Source of the DNA: Dendrobium chrysotoxum
Lineage: Eukaryota > Streptophyta > Magnoliopsida > Asparagales > Orchidaceae
DNA length: 64,000 nucleotides
Direction: 5' to 3'
Assembly (NCBI GenBank): GCA_019925795.1
Contig: CM034310.1
Coordinates: 12,792,764 to 12,856,763 of the forward strand
The notes beneath the pieces are model-generated. The model was not told where the DNA came from. It ran no database searches and saw only the letters and a list, made by a program, of their open reading frames with translations. Positions within the stretch are counted from its first letter, which is position 1; every line of letters starts with the position of its first letter. Made by a program: the position numbers and the translations under genes. Below are positions 1-13,911 of this stretch, piece by piece.

Positions 1-3000
1 AAATAAGGAGACCATATGATGGGGTAGGAATATAACCATCAAAGTGATTCAAAATTGGTAGATCACATGGTGGGGTAGGAATATGCCCATCACAGAGGAA
101 GAAACTTTATAAATCATATGATGGGGTAGGAATATGCCCATCATAGAGAATCGAAACTAGGAGATCATTCATGGGGTAGGAATATGACCATCACAGATGA
201 TCAAAATTAGGAGATCCTATGATGTGGTAGGAATATGCCCATCACAGAGGATCAAAATTGGGAGATCGTATGATGGGATAGGAGTATGCCCGTCAAAGAA
301 GATTAAAATTAGGATGATTTAGGAATATGCTCATCACAAAGAACTCAAGCTGGCAGATTATATGATGGAGTAAGAATATGCCCATCATTGAGGACAAACT
401 GGAAGATCATACCATGGGGTAGGAATATGACTATCCAAGAGGATCAAAATTGAGAGATTATATGATAGGGTAGGAATATGCATACCATAAGGGATTGAAA
501 CTTGGAGATCGTATGATGGGGAAGGAATATAACCATCAAAGAGGATCAAAACTGGGAGATCATATGATGCGGTATGAATATACCCATCACGTAGGATCAA
601 AACTGGAAGATCGTATGATGGGGTAGAAATATGCCCATCATAGAGGAACATTTCTGGGAAATCATATGATGGGGTAGAAATGTACTTATTATAAATGATC
701 AAAATCAGAAGATCGTATGATGTGGTAGGAATATGCCCATAACTGATGATCAAAACTAGTAGATCATTTGATGGGGTAGGAATCTACCCATCAAAGAGGA
801 ATATAAATTAGAAATTATATAAAGGGGTAGGAATCTACCTATCATAGAGGATCAAAACTAGGAGATCGTTTGATGGGGTAGGAATATACCCTTCACATAG
901 GATCAAAATATGGAGATCGTTTGAGGGGGTAGGATTACACCAAAAAAAGAGGAACAAAAATGGGAGATCATTTGATGGGGTAGGAATATGCAAAACATAG
1001 AGGATCGAAACTAGGATATCATATAATATTGTAGGAATATAGCCATCATAGAGGAACAAAACTAGGAGATCAGGTAATGTGGTAGGAATAAGCCCATCAC
1101 AAAGGATCAAAATTAGGAGATCGTGTGATGGGGTAGGAATATGCCCATCACAGAGGATCAAAACTATGATATCATATGATGGGGTATGAATATGCCCATC
1201 ACAAGGGATCAAAATTAGGAGATCGTATGATGGGGTAGAAATATAACCATCACTAAGGATCCAAACTGGGAGATCTTATTATGAGGTAGGAATATGCCCA
1301 TCACAGAGGATCAAGATTGAAAGATCATATGATGGGGTAGAAATATGCCCATCATAGAGGATCAAAATTAGTAGATCATATGATGGGGTTGGAATATACC
1401 CATCAAAGAGGATTGAAACTAGGAGATCCTATGATGGGGTTGGAATATGCCCAACACAGAGGAACATTACTTGGAAATTTTATGATGGGATAAGAATAGG
1501 CCTAACATAATGGATCAAAACTAGAAGAGTTTATGATGAGGTAGGAATATGCTAATCTTAGAGGATCAAAACTAGGAGATCGTATGATGGGGTAGGAATA
1601 TACCCATCATTGAGGTTAAATTGGGGTATCATACCATGGGGTAGGAATATGACTATCTAAGAGGACCAAAATTGAGAGATTATACGATAGGTTAGGAATA
1701 TACCCATCAAAGAGGATCAAAATTAGGAGATCATATGATGGAGAAGGAATATACCTATCACATAGGATCAAAACTGGAAGATTATATGATGGGGTAGGAA
1801 TATGCCCATTACAAAGGAGCAAAAATGGGATATCATATAATGGGGTAGAAATATGCCCATCATAGAGCATCAAAACTAGGAGATTATATGATGGGGTTGG
1901 AAAATGCCCATCACAGAGGATCAAAACAAGGAGACCATATGATAGGGTAGGAATATATCTATCATAGAGATTCAAAATTGGTAGATCACATGGTGGGGTA
2001 GGAATATGTCCATCACAGAGGAACAAAACTTAAAAATCATATGATGGGGTAGAAATATGCCCATCATAGAGGATCGATACTAGGAGCTCATTCATGGGGT
2101 AGGAATATGACCATCATAGAGATCAAAATTAGGAGATCCCATGATGGGGTAGGAATATGCCCATCACAGAGGATCAAAATTGGGAGATCATATTATGGGA
2201 TAGGAGTATGCCCATCAAAGAAGATTAAAATTAGGATAATTTAGGAATATGCTCATCACAAAGAACTCAAGCTGGTAGATCATATGATGGAGTAGGAATA
2301 TGCCCATCATTGAGGACAAACTGGAAGATCATACCGTCGGGTAGGAATATGACTATCCATGAGGATCAAAATTGAGAGATTATATGATAGGGTTCGAATA
2401 TACATACCATAAGGGATTGAAACTTGCAGATCGTATGATGGGGTAGGAATATAACCATCAAAGAGTATCAAAAATGGGAGATCATATGATGCAGTAAAAA
2501 TATACCCATCACGTAGGATCGAAACTAGAAGATCGTACGATGGGGTAGGAATATGCCCATCACAGTGGAACATTTCAGGGAAATCATATGATGGGGTAAA
2601 AATATACTTATTATAAATGATCAAAACCAGAAGATCGTATGATGTGGTAGGAATATGCCCATAACTGAAGATCAAAACTAGTAGATCATTTGATGGGGTT
2701 GGAATCTACCCATCAAAGAGGAATATAAATTGGAAATTATATGAAGGGGTAGGAATCTACCTATCATAGAGGATCAAAACTAGGAGATCGTATAATGGGG
2801 TAGAAATATAACCTTCACATAGGATCAAAATATGCAGATCGTTTGAGTGGGTAGGAATACGCCCAAAAAAGACGGAAAAAAATGGGAGATCATTTGATGG
2901 GGTAGGAATATGCCAAACATAGAGCATCGAAACTAAGAGATCATATAATATTGTAGGAATATACCCATCACAGAGGAACAAAACTAGGAGATCAAGTGAT

Positions 3001-3530
3001 GTGGTAGGAATAAGCCCATCACAAAGGATCAAAATTAGGAGAACGTGTGATGGTGTAGGAATATGCCCATCACAGAGGATCAAAACTAGGATATCATAAG
3101 ATGGGGTATGAATATGCCCATCATAAGGGATCAAAACTAGGAGATCATATGATAGGGTAGAAATAAAACCATCACTAAGGATCGAAACTGGGAGATCTTA
3201 TGATGAGGTAGGAATATGCCCATCACAGAGGATCAAGACTGAAAGATCATATGATGGGGTAGAAATATGCCCGTCATAGAGCATCAAAATTGGTAAATCA
3301 TATGATGGGGTAGGAATATACCCATCACAGAGGATTGAAACTAGGAGATCCTATGATGGGTTAGGAATATGCCCAACACAGAGGAACATTACTTGGAAAT
3401 TTTATGATGGGATAAGAATAGGCCTAACATAAAGGATCAAAACTAGAAGATTTTATGATGAGGTAAGAATATGCCAATAATAGAGGATCAAAACTAGGAG
3501 ATCGTATGATGGGGTAGGAATATGCTTATC
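1..3530. repeat. 1922-bp higher-order duplication in satellite
   Basis: Positions 1-1608 and 1923-3530 match monomer by monomer at a constant offset of 1922 bp. Both carry the same unusual variants: a monomer beginning TTGGAAATTTTATGATGGGA at 1471 and 3393, and aberrant monomers near 385-470 and 2307-2392. Correspondence stops near 3530, where the second copy diverges from the first. This is a segmental duplication of about 38 monomers. Differences between copies are many, so it is not very recent. Confidence 0.85.
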
Positions 3531-6489
3531 ATAGAGGATCAAAATTGGGAGATCCTATGATGGGGTAGAAATATGCCCATCATAAAGGATCTAAACTTGT
3601 AGATTATATGGTGGGATAGGAATAAGCCCATCGTAGAAGATCAAAATTAGAAGATCATATGATAGGGTAAGAATATGCCCATTACTGGGGAACAAAATTG
3701 GGAGATTGTATAATAAGGTAGAAATATGCCCATCATAGAGTATCAAAACTAGGAGATCAAATGATGGTGTAGGAATATGCCAATCATAGAGGATCAAAAC
3801 TTTAAGATCATATGATGGCATGCGAATATGCTGATTACATAGGATCAAAATTCGGAGAACATATGATGGGGTATGAATATGCCCATCACAAAGGAATATT
3901 AATGGTAGATAATATAATGGGGTAATAATATGACCATTACAAAGGATCCAAGCTGGCAGATCATATGATGGGATAGGAAGATGGCCCTCACAAAGGATCA
4001 ACAATGGGAGATCATATGATGGGGAAGGAATATGCGCATCATTGAGGAAAAAAGGGAGATCATATAATTGGGTAGGAATATGCCCATCAAAGAGGATCAA
4101 AACTAGGAGATCATTTAATGGGGTAGGAATATGCCCATCATAGAGGATCAAATTAGAAGATCATATGATGGTATAGGAATACACAAATTTCATATGATCG
4201 AAACTAGGAGATGATAAGATGGGGTATGAATATGCCTATTATAGAGGAATAAAACTAGGAGATCATATGATGGGGTCAGAATTTGCCCATCATAGAGGAT
4301 CGAAACTGGGAGATTATTTGATGGAGTAGGAATATGCCCATCATAGAGGATCAAAATTAGGAGATAATATGATGGGGTCGGAATATACCCATCATGAAGG
4401 ATCAAAACTGGGAGATCGTATGATGGGGTAGGAATATGCCCATCAAAGAAGATAAAAAGAGGGAGATCATATGATGATGTAGGAATATGCCCATCACAAA
4501 TGATCCATGCTGGCATATCATATGATAGGGTAGGAATATGCCTATCACACATGATCTAAATTGGGACATCATAAGATGCGATAGGAACATGCCTATCATA
4601 GGAGACCAAAATTGAGAGATTATAAGATGGGTTAAAAATTCCCTTCATAAGGGATCAAAATTCATTGATCGTATGATGGGGTAGGAATATACCCATCATG
4701 AAGGATAAAAATTGGGAGATCGTATGATGGGATAGGAATATGCCAATCATAAAGGATTCAAACTGGCAGATCATATGTTTGGCAGGAATACGCCCATCAT
4801 AGAGGATCAAAACTGGAAGATCGTATGATGGGGTAGGAATATGTCCATCATAGAGGAACAAATATGGGAGATCGTATAATGGGGTTAGAATATGCCCATC
4901 ATAAAGGATCAAAACAAGCAGATCGTATGATGGGGTGGGAATATGCCCATCAAAGTGGATCAAAACTACGAGATCATTTGATGGGATAGGAATATGCCTA
5001 TCACATAGGATCAAACTAAGAAGATCGTATGATTGGCTAGGAATATGCCCATCATAAAGAATTAAAATTGGGAGATCGTATGATGGTGTAGTAATATGCC
5101 CATCACAGAGGAACATTACTAGAAGATCGTATGATGGGATGGAAATATGCCCATCATAGAAGATTAAAATTGGAAGATCATATGGTAGGGTCTAAATATG
5201 ACCATTATAGAGGATTAAAATTGGGAGATCATAAAAAGGGATAGGAATATGACCATCACTAAGGATCAAAACTGACAGATCATATGAAGAGGTATATGCC
5301 CATCATAAAGAAACATTACTAGGAGATTATATCATGGGATAAGAATATGCCAATCGCAAAAGATCAAAATTAGAAGGTCATATGGTGGGGTTAGAATATG
5401 CCCATCACAAAGGATTGAAACTAGGACATCATATGATGGCGTAGGAAGATATGCTTCATAAAGGAACAAAACTCAGAGATCAAGTGATGCGGTAGGAATA
5501 TGCCCATAACTGAGGATCAAAACTAGCAGATCGTGTGATGGGGTAGGAATATGCCCATCACAAAGGATCAAAATGTGGAGATCATAAGATGGGATATGAA
5601 TATGCCCCTCATAGGGGATCAAAACTAGGAGATCATATGATGGGGAAGAAATTTACCAATCAAAAAGGATCATAATTGGGAGGTCAAATGATGAGGTAGG
5701 AATATGCCCATCACAGAGAATCAAGACTGAAAGATTATATGTTTGGGTTGGAATATGCCCATCACAGAGGATCAAAATTGGGAGATCGTATGATGGGGTA
5801 GGAATATACCCATCACAGAGGATCAGAACTAGGAGATCGTATGATGGGGTAGGAATATGCTGATCACAGAGCAACATTATTGGGAAATCATATGAAGGGA
5901 TAAGAATAAGCCTATCATAGAGAATTAAAACTAGGAGATCATATAATTTGGTAGGAATATGCCCATCATAGAGGATCAAAACTAGGAGATCATATGATGG
6001 GCTTGGAATATGCCCATCATAGAGGATCAAAATTAGCAGATCGTATAATGGGGTAGGAATATGCCCATCACAGAGGATCAAAATTAGAAGATCATATGAT
6101 AGGGTAGGAATATGCCCATCATAGAGAAATAAAAATGGGAGATCGTATAATGGGGCAGGAATATGCCCATTACAAAGGATCAAAACTAGGAGATCATATG
6201 ATGGGGTAGGAATATGCCCTTCATAGAGGATCAAAACTATGAGATCATATGAGGGGTAAGAATGTGCTCATTATAGAGGATAAAAAATGAGAGATCATAT
6301 GAAAGGGTAGGAATATTCCCATTACAAAAGATCAAAACTGGAAGATCATATGGTGGGGTAAGAATATGCCCATCATAGAGGGTCGATATTGGGAGATCGT
6401 TTGATTGGGTAGGAATATACCCATCGTAGAGGATCCAAACTAAGAGATCACATGATGGGGCAGAAATATGTCCATCACAGAGGATCGAA

Positions 6490-7552
6490 ATTGGGAAATC
6501 ATGTGATGGGGTAGGAATGTGCCCATCAAAGAGGATCAAAATAGGAAGATTGTAAGATGGGGTAAGAATATGACCCTTACAAAGGATCCAAGCTGGCAGA
6601 TCATATGATGGGATAGGAATATGGCCATCACAGAGGATCAACAATTGGAGATCATATGATTAGGAAGGAATATGCCCATTATAGAGGAAAAAAAGGAAGA
6701 TTATATAATGGGGTAGGAATATGCCCATCAAAGAGGATCAAAACTAGGAAATTATATGCTGGGGTAGGAATATGCCCATCACAGAGGATCAAACTAGGAG
6801 ATCTTATGATGGGGTTGGAATACGCCCATCATAGATGATGAAAGGTAGGAGATCATATGATGGGGTAGGAATTTTCCCATCATAGAGGATCAAAACAGGA
6901 AGATCATAAGATGGGGTAGGAAAATGACCATTACAAAGGATCCAAGCAGGCAGATCATATGATGGGATAGGAATATTACCATCACAGAGGATCAACAATG
7001 GGAGATCATATGATTGGGAAGGAATATACCCATTATAGAGGAAAAAAAGGAAGATTATATAATGGGGTAGGAAAATGCACATCAAAGAGGATCAAAATTA
7101 GGAGATCATATAATGGGATAGGAATATGCCCATCACAGAGGATCGAACTAGGAGATCTTATGATGGGGTAGGAATACGCCCATCACAGATGATGAAAGGT
7201 AGGAGATCATATGATGGGGTTTGAATTTACCCATCATAGAGGATCAAAACAGGAAGATTGTATGATGGGGTATGAATATAACCATTACAAAGGATCCAAG
7301 CTAGCAGATCATATGATGGGATAGGAATATGGCCATCACAGAGGATCAACAATGGGAGATCATATGATTGGGAAGGAATATGCCCATTATAGAGGAAAAA
7401 AAGGAAGATTATATAATGAGGTAGGAATATCCACATCAAAGAGGATCAAAATTAGGAGATCATATGATGGGATAGGAATATGCCCATCATAGAGGATCGA
7501 ACTAGGAGATCTTATGATGGGGTAAGAATACACCAATCACAGATGATGAAAA
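6490..7552. repeat. 354-bp (7-monomer) higher-order repeat, three copies
   Basis: The variant AAAGGATCCAAGC occurs at 6581, 6935 and 7289, exactly 354 bp apart. It is followed each time by the same run of variant monomers, including GAGGAAAAAAAGGAAGATT and GATGATGAAA. 354 bp is seven 51-bp monomers minus 3 bp. A more diverged relative of the same monomer order lies near 3950-4090. Confidence 0.85.
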
Positions 7553-9326
7553 CTAGGGGATCATGTGATGGGGTAGGAATTTGCCCATCAAAGAGGAATA
7601 AAATTGGGAGATCGTATAATGGCGTAGGAATATGCCCATCATAGAGGTTCGAAACTAGGAGATCATTTGATGGGGTAAGAATATGCCCAGTACAGAGGAT
7701 CAAAACTAGGAGATCATATGATGGGGTAAGAATAAGCCCATCACAGAGGATCAAAACTGGGAGATCATATGATGGGGTAGAAATATGCCAATCATTGAAT
7801 ATAAAAAGTGAGAGATTATATGATGATGTAGGAATATGCCCATCATAAATTATCCAAGTTGGTAGATCATATGATGGGTAGGAATATTCCTATCACAAAT
7901 GATTAAAATTAAGAGATCATATGATATGATAGGAATATGCCTGTCATAGATGACTAAAATTTAGAGATTATATGATGGTTTGAATATGCCCGTCTTAAGG
8001 GATCAAAATTGGGTAATCGTATGATGGGGTCAGAATATACCCATCATAAAGGATCAAAATTGGGAGATCGTATAGTGGGATATGAATATGCTCATCATGA
8101 AGGATTCAAACTGGCAGATCATATGGTGGGGTAGGGATACACCCATTATAGAGGATCAGAATTGGAAGATTATATGATGGGGTAGGAATATGCCCATCCC
8201 AGAGGAACAAATATGGGAGATCATATAATGGGGTAGGAATATGCCCATCATAAAGGATTAAAACTAGAAGATCATATGATTGGGTAGGAATATGCCCATC
8301 ACTGAGGATCAAAATAAGTAGATCATATGATGGTGTAGGAATATGCCCATCACATAGGATAAAAACTAAGAGATCATATAATTGGATAGGAATATGCCCA
8401 TCACATAGGATCAAAATTGGAGATTATATGATGGGGTAGGAATATGCCCATCATAAAGGAACATTATTAGGAGATCATATGATTGGATAGGAATATGCCC
8501 ATCATAAAAGATCAAAATTGGAAGATTGAAACTAGTAGATCGTATATGGGGTAGGAATATGCCCATCACAGAGGAACATTACTAGGAGATCGTATGATGA
8601 GATAGGAATATGCCCATCATAGAAGATCAAAATTGGAAGATCATATGGTGGGGTTGGAATATGCCCATCACAGAGGATCAAAATTTAGAGATCATAAAAT
8701 TGGGTAGGAATATGACCATCACTAAGGATGAAAATAGGCAGATCATATGAAGAGGTAGGAATATACCCATTACTGAGGATCAAAACTAGGAGATTGTATG
8801 ATGGGGTAGGAATATACCCGTCATAGTGGATCAAAATTGAGATATCATATGAAGTTATAAGAATATGCCCATTATAGAGGAATACAAATGGGAGATCATA
8901 TGATAGTATAGGACTCTTTCCATCATAGAGGATTGAAACTAGGAGATGATATGATTTGTTAGGAATATGCCATTATAGAGGATCAAAATTGGTAGATCAT
9001 ATGATGATGTAGGAATATTCCCATCATAAAGGATCTAAATTGGGAGATCATATGATGGGGTGGGAAAATTCCCATCATAAAAGATCTAAATTGGGAGATC
9101 ATGTGATGGGGTAGGAATATGCCCATCACAAAGGATCAAAACTAGGAGATCATGTGATGGGGTAGAAATATGCCCATCATAGAGGATTAAAACTGGGAGA
9201 TCATATGATGGGGTCGCAAAATGCTTATAATAGAGGATCAAAACTGGGAGATCATATAATGGTGTATAAATATGCCTATTATAGAGGAACAAAAATGGGA
9301 GATTATAAGATGGGGTAGAAATATAA

Positions 9327-10853
9327 AATGCTTAAAATATTTTTTTGTGCTTTAAAATCTAAGAATTACATGTGTGTCTCTACTTGCTAACTGGTAAAGA
9401 AATTTGGGATAGATTATATATCACTTATGAGGGCACAACTTAAGTTAAAAAGTCTGGGTAGAATATCTTAATTCATGACTACGAACTCTTTTGCATGAAA
9501 CCTAGTGAGTTAATATCTGAAATATACACTAGGTTCACATAAATCGTCACCTCCCTGCATGCCTTAGGAAGAGAACTTACGAACTATGAGAAAGTTAACA
9601 AAATTTTGAGATGTTTGCCCTCTTCTTATGATGCCAAGATAACTGCTATCACTGAATCGAAAGATTTGAACAATTATTCAATTGATAATTTACTTGGATC
9701 ACTAATTACTTACGAGCAAGGAGTAAACCAAAGGTAGTTTGATGGAGGTGAGAAGAAGAAAGAGAAAACTGTGGTGCTAAAGATAAATGATACATATACT
9801 GATAATTTTGAGTCTGAAAGCAATGATGTTTCCTTAATCACTGGGTAATTCAAAAGCTTTCTAAGAAAGAAACACAAGAACTATCAGAAGTGGAACAAAG
9901 GTAAGAGTGGTAAAATTCTTAAAGGTTCTTCTAATGTGGTTTATTTTGAATGCAGAAAGCTAGGACATATAAAAGCTGATTATCCTACACTTAAGGCTCA
10001 CCCAAGCAAGGAGAAGGGTGAGGAGAAACCCAAGCTTCTGAAGGATAAGAAATGGATCCAAAAGGCTTTCTGGGCAGATTCAGCATCTGACCCCTCTAAG
10101 ACTGACGCTGTAGAGGAGAATACAAACTTGTGTTTGATGGCGGATGAATAACATGGTCAGTCTGATCAAAAAGAGGTATGTGAACTAACCTATGATCAAT
10201 CACTTGATCTTTTTGAAAAAATCCATTCATTATATAGGAAACGTAAGAAAACACATGCTAGCTTGAAATTGGAATTCCTGAACCTACAAAAAGAGCATGA
10301 AGTTTTACTTAAAGATCATTCTATACTTAATAGTAATCACATGTCACTACTTGATGAATATGATGAGTAAAATAAAAAAGATTCTGAATTAATTATTGAG
10401 CATGATTGATTAAAAACATTGCATGCTAATTTAGAAAAAGTATATAAAGAACTAGACACCATGGCATGTGATTTAGATAGAAGTGAGTATGCATTGAAAT
10501 TTGAAATTGCAAGTCTTAAAAAGGAAAATAAATTTCTAAGTGTAAAAATTAGTGCATTTGAGAAAAATGAAACACCTCCTACATTTGTATAATTTTATAA
10601 ACCACCATAGCATGCATCCAAACCTAGGAAGAGGTACAATCACCCACGTAGATTAGTTAACCCTTTTCTTGGAGTTAGATATTTTTCTTGTGGCATGCAA
10701 GGTCTCATCTCCCACACTTGTACTTTTCACCTTATTACACATTGGGTGTGGAGGCCGAAACTACATGAATCACAGCATAACACACATGTATTGCATTCTT
10801 CTCTTCATAAGATGAAACCAAAACTTATTTGGGTTCCTAAATCTAAAGTTTGA
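9327..10853 (+). pseudogene. Sirevirus gag remnant
   Basis: Homologous to residue ~90 onward of the intact gag at 40989-42800. The first recognisable stretch corresponds to FCALKSEDYMRVSTCTTGK. A CCHC knuckle region survives near 9940-9990 (FECRKLGHIKADYP) but its last Cys is Tyr. Several in-frame stops and a short frameshift are visible, for example TAG where the relatives have a Gln codon near 9735. The C-terminal coiled-coil region (about 10180-10560) and a damaged second knuckle (YFSCGMQGLISHTC) are recognisable. It ends with the same TGATGATTTTGTAGG gag/pol boundary as the minus-strand element. Not functional. Confidence 0.9.
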
Positions 10854-10862
10854 TGATTTTGT

Positions 10863-13800
10863 AGGGGTGCTCTCACACAAGACCTCATGAGAGCATGTGA
10901 TACCTGGATAGCGGATGCTCAAGACATATGACTAGAGATGTAAATCAATTTATTTTACTGGAGGCTAGGGCATGAGGCAAGGTCACTCTTGTAGACAACA
11001 CCACCAGGAAAGTGGTGGGCGCAGGTATAATCAAAACCTTCAAGAACCTTTTAATTAAAAATATTTTACTTGTAGATGGAATGAAACACAACCTGCTCAG
11101 CATCAGTCAACTCTGTGATAAAAGGTTTAGCATTAAATTTTTGGCAAACACTTATATTATAATCTTAAATAATAATATTATTTTGCAGGGTAAGAAGATC
11201 AACAACATCTACATGCTTGATTTAAATAACATTCAGTGTGCTGCATCATTTTGCTTGAAAATTGCTATTAATGAGACTTGGTTCTGGCACAGGAGATTAT
11301 CTCATGCCAGCATGAAAACCCTTGGAAGAGTCACATAAAAGAACTTAGTTAGAGGTGTGCCTAAGCTTAAGTTCACTAAGGACCACCTATGTGATGCCCA
11401 TCAACTAGGAAAGTAAGTGCAATCCTCTTTCCACTTTATTAAGGACAACAACACCCCTAGACCTTTAGAAGTCTTTCTTATGGATATCTTTAGACCCATT
11501 AGCACTGCCAACTTAGGGGGAAAAGTTAATAGATTGGTGATTTTATCAATGATTACTCAAGGTTCACTTCGATTAGAATTTTATCCCATAAAGTTGAGTC
11601 ATTTGATGAATTTAAATCATTCTCCACTTTGATTCAGAAGAAGTTAGGTTGTGAGATCTTGACCATTCATAGTGATCATGGTGGAGAGTTTTAAAATGTG
11701 AAGTTTGGAATATTCTATGAGGAGCAAGGGATTAGCCATAACTTTTTAGCTCCTAGGACCCCTCAGCAGAATAGGGTAGCTGAATAGAAGAACAGGACCT
11801 TAGTGGAAGCTGCTAGAGTCATGCTTGTTGAGTAGTCACTTCCAAAATACTTTTGGGTAGAAGCGGTGAGCACGGCCTATTATGTGTTGAATAGGGTGAA
11901 TGTTAGAACCAATCTGAATAAGACACCCTATGAGATAATTAAGGGTAGAACTCCAAACCTATCCCACCTCCATATCTTTGGCTGTAAAGTATTCATTCTT
12001 AATAATGGGAAATCATCCTTAGGAAAATTTGAGCCAAAATCTGATGAAGGAGTGTTCATAGGATATTTAAGTGTCGGGAAATCCTTTAGGGTGTTTAATA
12101 AGAGGACATTGGTGGTTGAGGAGACTACTCATGTAGTGTTTGATGAATCTGATCCTAAGGAGATTAGAGCTGAGGAAGAAGAGGATGTAGGAGAGATTAC
12201 CCAAGGAGTAGAAAATATAAATCTGGAGGAGAGGGTTGGACCTCAAAACACTATGCCTAGAGAATGGAGATATTCCTTGAGTCATCCTAAAGAACTGATC
12301 TTAGGAAACCCTTCTGAAGGTGTTAGAACTAGGCATGGACTTAGGAAGGAAGTAAACTATTCTGCCTTTATCTCAATGAATGAACCCACCAACATCAATA
12401 AAGACCTTTCTAATGAATTTTTGATTTTAGCTATGAAAAAAGAACTTAATCAATTTGTGAGGAAAGATGTCTGGGAGTTAGTGGAAAGACCGAAGAATCA
12501 AAGTGTAGTGGGAACGAATTGAGTCTTTAAGAATAAAATGAATAATTATGATGTGGTCGTTAGGAATATGGCAAGATTAGTGGTTAAGGGGTACAACCAA
12601 ATATAAGGGATTGATTTTGAGGAGAACTTTTTCCCCTATAGTTAGATTGGAAGTCTTTAGAGTGTTACTAGCCTTTTCCTGTTATAAGGGATTTAAGCTT
12701 TTTCAAATAGATGTCAAGAGTACCTTTTTAAATGGGGTAATAAAAGAAGATGTTTTTGTAGAGCAACCCCTAGGTTTTGAGAGTTCCCAATATCCAAATA
12801 ATGTTTATAAATTAAAAAAGGCCTTATATGGATTGAAACAGGCACCTAGAGCTTGGTATGAGAGGCTTAGCACATTCATACTAGAAAGAGAGTTTATTAA
12901 GGGGAGCGTAGACACCACCCTTTTTTTGAGGAAAGTAGGAGAGAATTTACTCATTGTCCAGATCTTTGTTGATGACATACTTTTTGAATCTTCTGATAAA
13001 AAGTTATGTAATGATTTTTCTAAAATAATGAGTAAGGAGTTTGAGATGAGTATGATGGGAGAGTTGTCCTACTTTTTAGGGTTTAGCATAAGGCAAATGG
13101 ATGATGAAACTTTTATCATTCAATCAAAGTATATTAAGGACATCTTGAAAAAATATGAAATTGATAAGGCCAAGCCAATAAACACTCCCATGAGCTCCAT
13201 TGTCCAATTAGATAAGGATTCAAATAGAAAATCTATTGATCAAAAGAAGTACAGAGGAATAATTAGTTCACGCTTTACTTGACTGCCAGTCGACCTGACA
13301 TAATGTTTAGTGCTTGTCTCTATGCTAGATTTCAAGCTGATCTTAAAGAATCCCACCTGAGTGTAGTTAAGAGAATTCTTTTATATCTCTTAGGGACCTT
13401 AAACTTAGGAATCTGGTATCCTAGACATAACACTTCTTTTGAGATTATTGAATATTTTGATTCTAATTTTGTAGGATGTAGGGTGGACAGAAAGAGCACT
13501 TCTAGAACTTGCCATTCATAGGATAGTTCTTAGTCTCTTAGTCGAGTAGAAATAAAACTCTATTACACTTTCCATTGATGATGCTGAGTACATTGCCTTA
13601 GGAAGTTGTGTGGCCCAAGTTTTTTGGTTGAAGCAACAAATCTTAGATTAGGATTACATGATGGCATAATTCTAGCTCTATGTGATAACACTAGTGCCAT
13701 CTGCATCTCTAAGAATCCTATCCAACATTCAAAAACCAAACGCATTGATATAAGACATCACTTCATTAGGGACCATGTCACTAAAGGGGACATTGAGCTA

Positions 13801-13911
13801 CACCATGTAGCAACTGAAAATCAACTAGCTGACATCTTTACTAAACCACTGGCCTTTGACACATTCAACATTTTAAGGTCTAAATTGGGTGTGATTGACA
13901 TAAATGCATGA
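10863..13911 (+). pseudogene. Sirevirus pol remnant (PR-IN-RT-RH)
   Basis: A copia polyprotein in fragments. Protease active site LDSGCSRHMT lies near 10905. Integrase HHCC is partly kept (WHRRLSHAS near 11280, CDAHQLGK with one Cys replaced by His near 11390). The catalytic regions SDHGGEF and VAE remain, with a stop directly after the VAE. RT retains FQIDVKSTFLNG and FVDD (near 12966). RNase H retains CDNTSAI and the C-terminal ADIFTKPLAF, ending in INA-stop at 13911. Longest open pieces are 11866-12522, 12611-13282 and 13606-13911. A TGA at 12520-12522 sits at the same Trp codon that is TGA in the minus-strand element. Not functional. Confidence 0.92.

Larger units (their letters stand above)
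1..9326. repeat. 51-bp satellite array, block 1
   Basis: Head-to-tail degenerate monomers of about 51 bp fill the block. Conserved landmarks in each monomer are GATCATATGATGGGG, then GGAATATGCCCATCA, then GAGGATCAAAACTAGGAGATC leading into the next unit. Neighbouring monomers differ by scattered substitutions and 1-3 bp indels, so this is an old, diverged array with younger local amplifications. The block begins before the window and ends where gag-like sequence starts at about 9327. The reverse strand shows many open stretches of a 17-residue repeat because 51 is three times 17. These are frequently interrupted and I do not treat them as genes. The family is not recognised by name. Confidence 0.96.

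Noticed and set aside
385..8414. Many minus-strand open frames of 60-193 codons encoding 17-residue repeats
   Set aside because: They follow from the 51-bp satellite period. Ends are random stops and indels, start codons are not conserved, and frames change between adjacent stretches.
1..9326. Regular ~51-bp spacing resembling a CRISPR array
   Set aside because: The whole unit is repeated with no unique spacers, divergence is spread evenly, and the context is a plant genome.
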